From the NCBI GenBank assembly GCA_021162125.1, contig JAGGZG010000069.1:1-21779 (forward strand): a stretch of DNA of 21,779 bases. The letters run 5' to 3'. The stretch comes from Anaerolineae bacterium (GTDB taxonomy: Bacteria > Chloroflexota > Anaerolineae > JACIWR01). Under the pieces are notes generated by a model, which was not told the origin of the DNA, made no database searches, and saw only the letters and a program-made list of their open reading frames with translations. Shown here in pieces: positions 20,962 to 21,779 of the stretch (position 1 is its first letter; every line of letters begins with the position of its first letter). The position numbers and the translations under genes are program-made.

Positions 20962-21549
20962 ATGTCGAGAATATCTCGCCGTGAGTTCCTGATGCAAGTC
21001 GCTTTGGGGGCTGGTGTGCTTGCTATGAGCAAAATGCCCGGTTCCATAGGCCGAAGTACCTCCACCCTTATATCAACGGCTGAAGAAAAGACCATCTTTC
21101 TGGAGGGGGTTGTAGTGTATGTCGAGCATGACAGATTGGAGGTAAAGAACGAGGAAACAGCCTTCACCCTCTTCGTCACCCCCAAAACGCGCCTTTGGAA
21201 AGGGACAATCACTTCTCTCGAAGCTGTCGAGTCAGGTGATTACATTTTCGCCCGCGGCCTTCCCAAAGGAGGGATAATAGAAGGGGAATTTGAGGCTACG
21301 AAGATATGGGTGAATATTGCCAATTTCTATGGGATGATCGTTGACCGAGAGGACAACCGTATAAGCCTGTGCGTCAATGGTTGTACCTCGACAGCTCCAT
21401 TACCAGTCTATGTGAATGCAGACACTCTTCTCAATGAAAAACGGGGATTCAATCTGTCGGCCCTCACCGCTGGCCAGTACATCCAGGCGCTGGGCCTTTA
21501 CCAGAAAGACGGCAGCCTCCTGGCTACTCGCATATTCACTGGCTCCTAA
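20962..21549 (+). CDS. Tat-exported protein with DUF5666-like repeats
   Basis: Residues 1-31 form a twin-arginine signal: MSRISRREFLMQVALGAGVL fits SRRxFL followed by a moderately hydrophobic core. The rest of the 195 residues is beta-rich and resembles two DUF5666-type modules, one around FLEGVVVYVEHDRLEVKNEE and TSLEAVESGDYIFARG, the other around YGMIVDREDNRISLCVNG and LSALTAGQYIQALG. Tat export implies folding, possibly cofactor loading, before export. ATG 20962 follows GAGGAGGAAG and is preferred to an in-frame ATG at 20908, inside the previous gene, which would hide the Tat signal. It likely shares the transcript of the RlpA-like gene. Confidence 0.8.
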   Translation: MSRISRREFLMQVALGAGVLAMSKMPGSIGRSTSTLISTAEEKTIFLEGVVVYVEHDRLEVKNEETAFTLFVTPKTRLWKGTITSLEAVESGDYIFARGLPKGGIIEGEFEATKIWVNIANFYGMIVDREDNRISLCVNGCTSTAPLPVYVNADTLLNEKRGFNLSALTAGQYIQALGLYQKDGSLLATRIFTGS

Positions 21550-21569
21550 CCAGATAATTGGAGGTAGAC

Positions 21570-21779
21570 TTGATAACGAGACTAGGAATGCCACGAAGGG
21601 CCAGTGCGTTGTATAGGATATTTCTGTTCCTATCAATCGCTTTAGGCTTGAGTGCCTGCGTCCCCTCTCCGACTGCGACGCCAGTTCCACCCGCCACGCC
21701 GGAATTGGGCACAGCACTCCCCACTCTCCCGGCGCCTACCTCGACACTCACTCCCATACCCTCACCCACCCTTATACCC
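21570..21779 (+). CDS. Partial lipoprotein with Pro/Thr-rich linker
   Basis: The gene runs off the right edge after 70 codons. TTG 21570 follows GGAGGT (21560-21565) and is the likely start; ATG 21588 is an in-frame alternative. The signal peptide RIFLFLSIALGLSAC ends in a clear lipobox (LSAC, Cys30), followed by a long linker of Pro, Thr, Ser and Ala (VPSPTATPVPPATPELGT and onward). Such linkers tether an exposed domain to the cell surface. The functional domain lies beyond the window. Confidence 0.75.
   Translation, partial: MITRLGMPRRASALYRIFLFLSIALGLSACVPSPTATPVPPATPELGTALPTLPAPTSTLTPIPSPTLIP

Overview
The window looks like bacterial chromosome from a fairly GC-rich organism. Every complete gene lies on the + strand; a single partial gene reads left from the left edge. 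Gene content and style (beta-oxidation operon, very large FtsX-type permease, PD40 propeller, DUF4367 anti-sigma-like protein, Tat-exported DUF5666-like protein) fit Chloroflexota, perhaps Anaerolineae. That assignment is an inference from style; no marker gene is present.

Left part (1-729). A minus-strand gene for an exported protein begins at 47 and runs off the edge. Behind it is an approximately 430-nt leader with its own near-consensus promoter (486-514), an operator-like palindrome, several hairpins and an intrinsic terminator (174-222). This is the architecture of an attenuator or riboswitch. A separate consensus promoter (646-674) reads right into a TetR-type regulator.

Fatty-acid part (730-11029). 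TetR regulator, small membrane protein, thiolase, 86-aa protein, 3-hydroxyacyl-CoA dehydrogenase, enoyl-CoA hydratase, two acyl-CoA dehydrogenases, EtfB, EtfA and a DUF6506-like protein. Together they form a beta-oxidation spiral: the dehydrogenases pass electrons to EtfAB, the hydratase and hydroxyacyl-CoA dehydrogenase process the enoyl-CoA, and the thiolase releases acetyl-CoA. No acyl-CoA ligase or ETF:quinone oxidoreductase is in view. Every spacer from the thiolase to etfA holds its own unrelated short tandem or inverted repeat next to the next ribosome binding site. A good terminator lies at 10991-11029.

Secreted cysteine-rich peptide part (11083-21779). An ECF-like sigma factor and an overlapping membrane-anchored anti-sigma-like protein lead a cluster with three small Sec-exported peptides rich in Cys, Trp and Tyr (8, 10 and 12 Cys). 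Interleaved are a membrane-anchored MauD/TlpA-like thioredoxin (CPAC), a giant FtsX/MacB-type permease with its ATPase, a probable lipoprotein and a membrane-anchored beta-propeller. An orphan OmpR-type response regulator follows, then a fourth Cys-rich protein (14 Cys) with an RlpA-like double-psi beta-barrel pattern, a Tat-exported protein and a partial lipoprotein. This half is the best candidate for an undescribed system: regulated production, oxidative folding and envelope handling of disulfide-rich peptides. Peptide genes 2 and 3 share a leader layout with tiny upstream ORFs and a second ribosome binding site.
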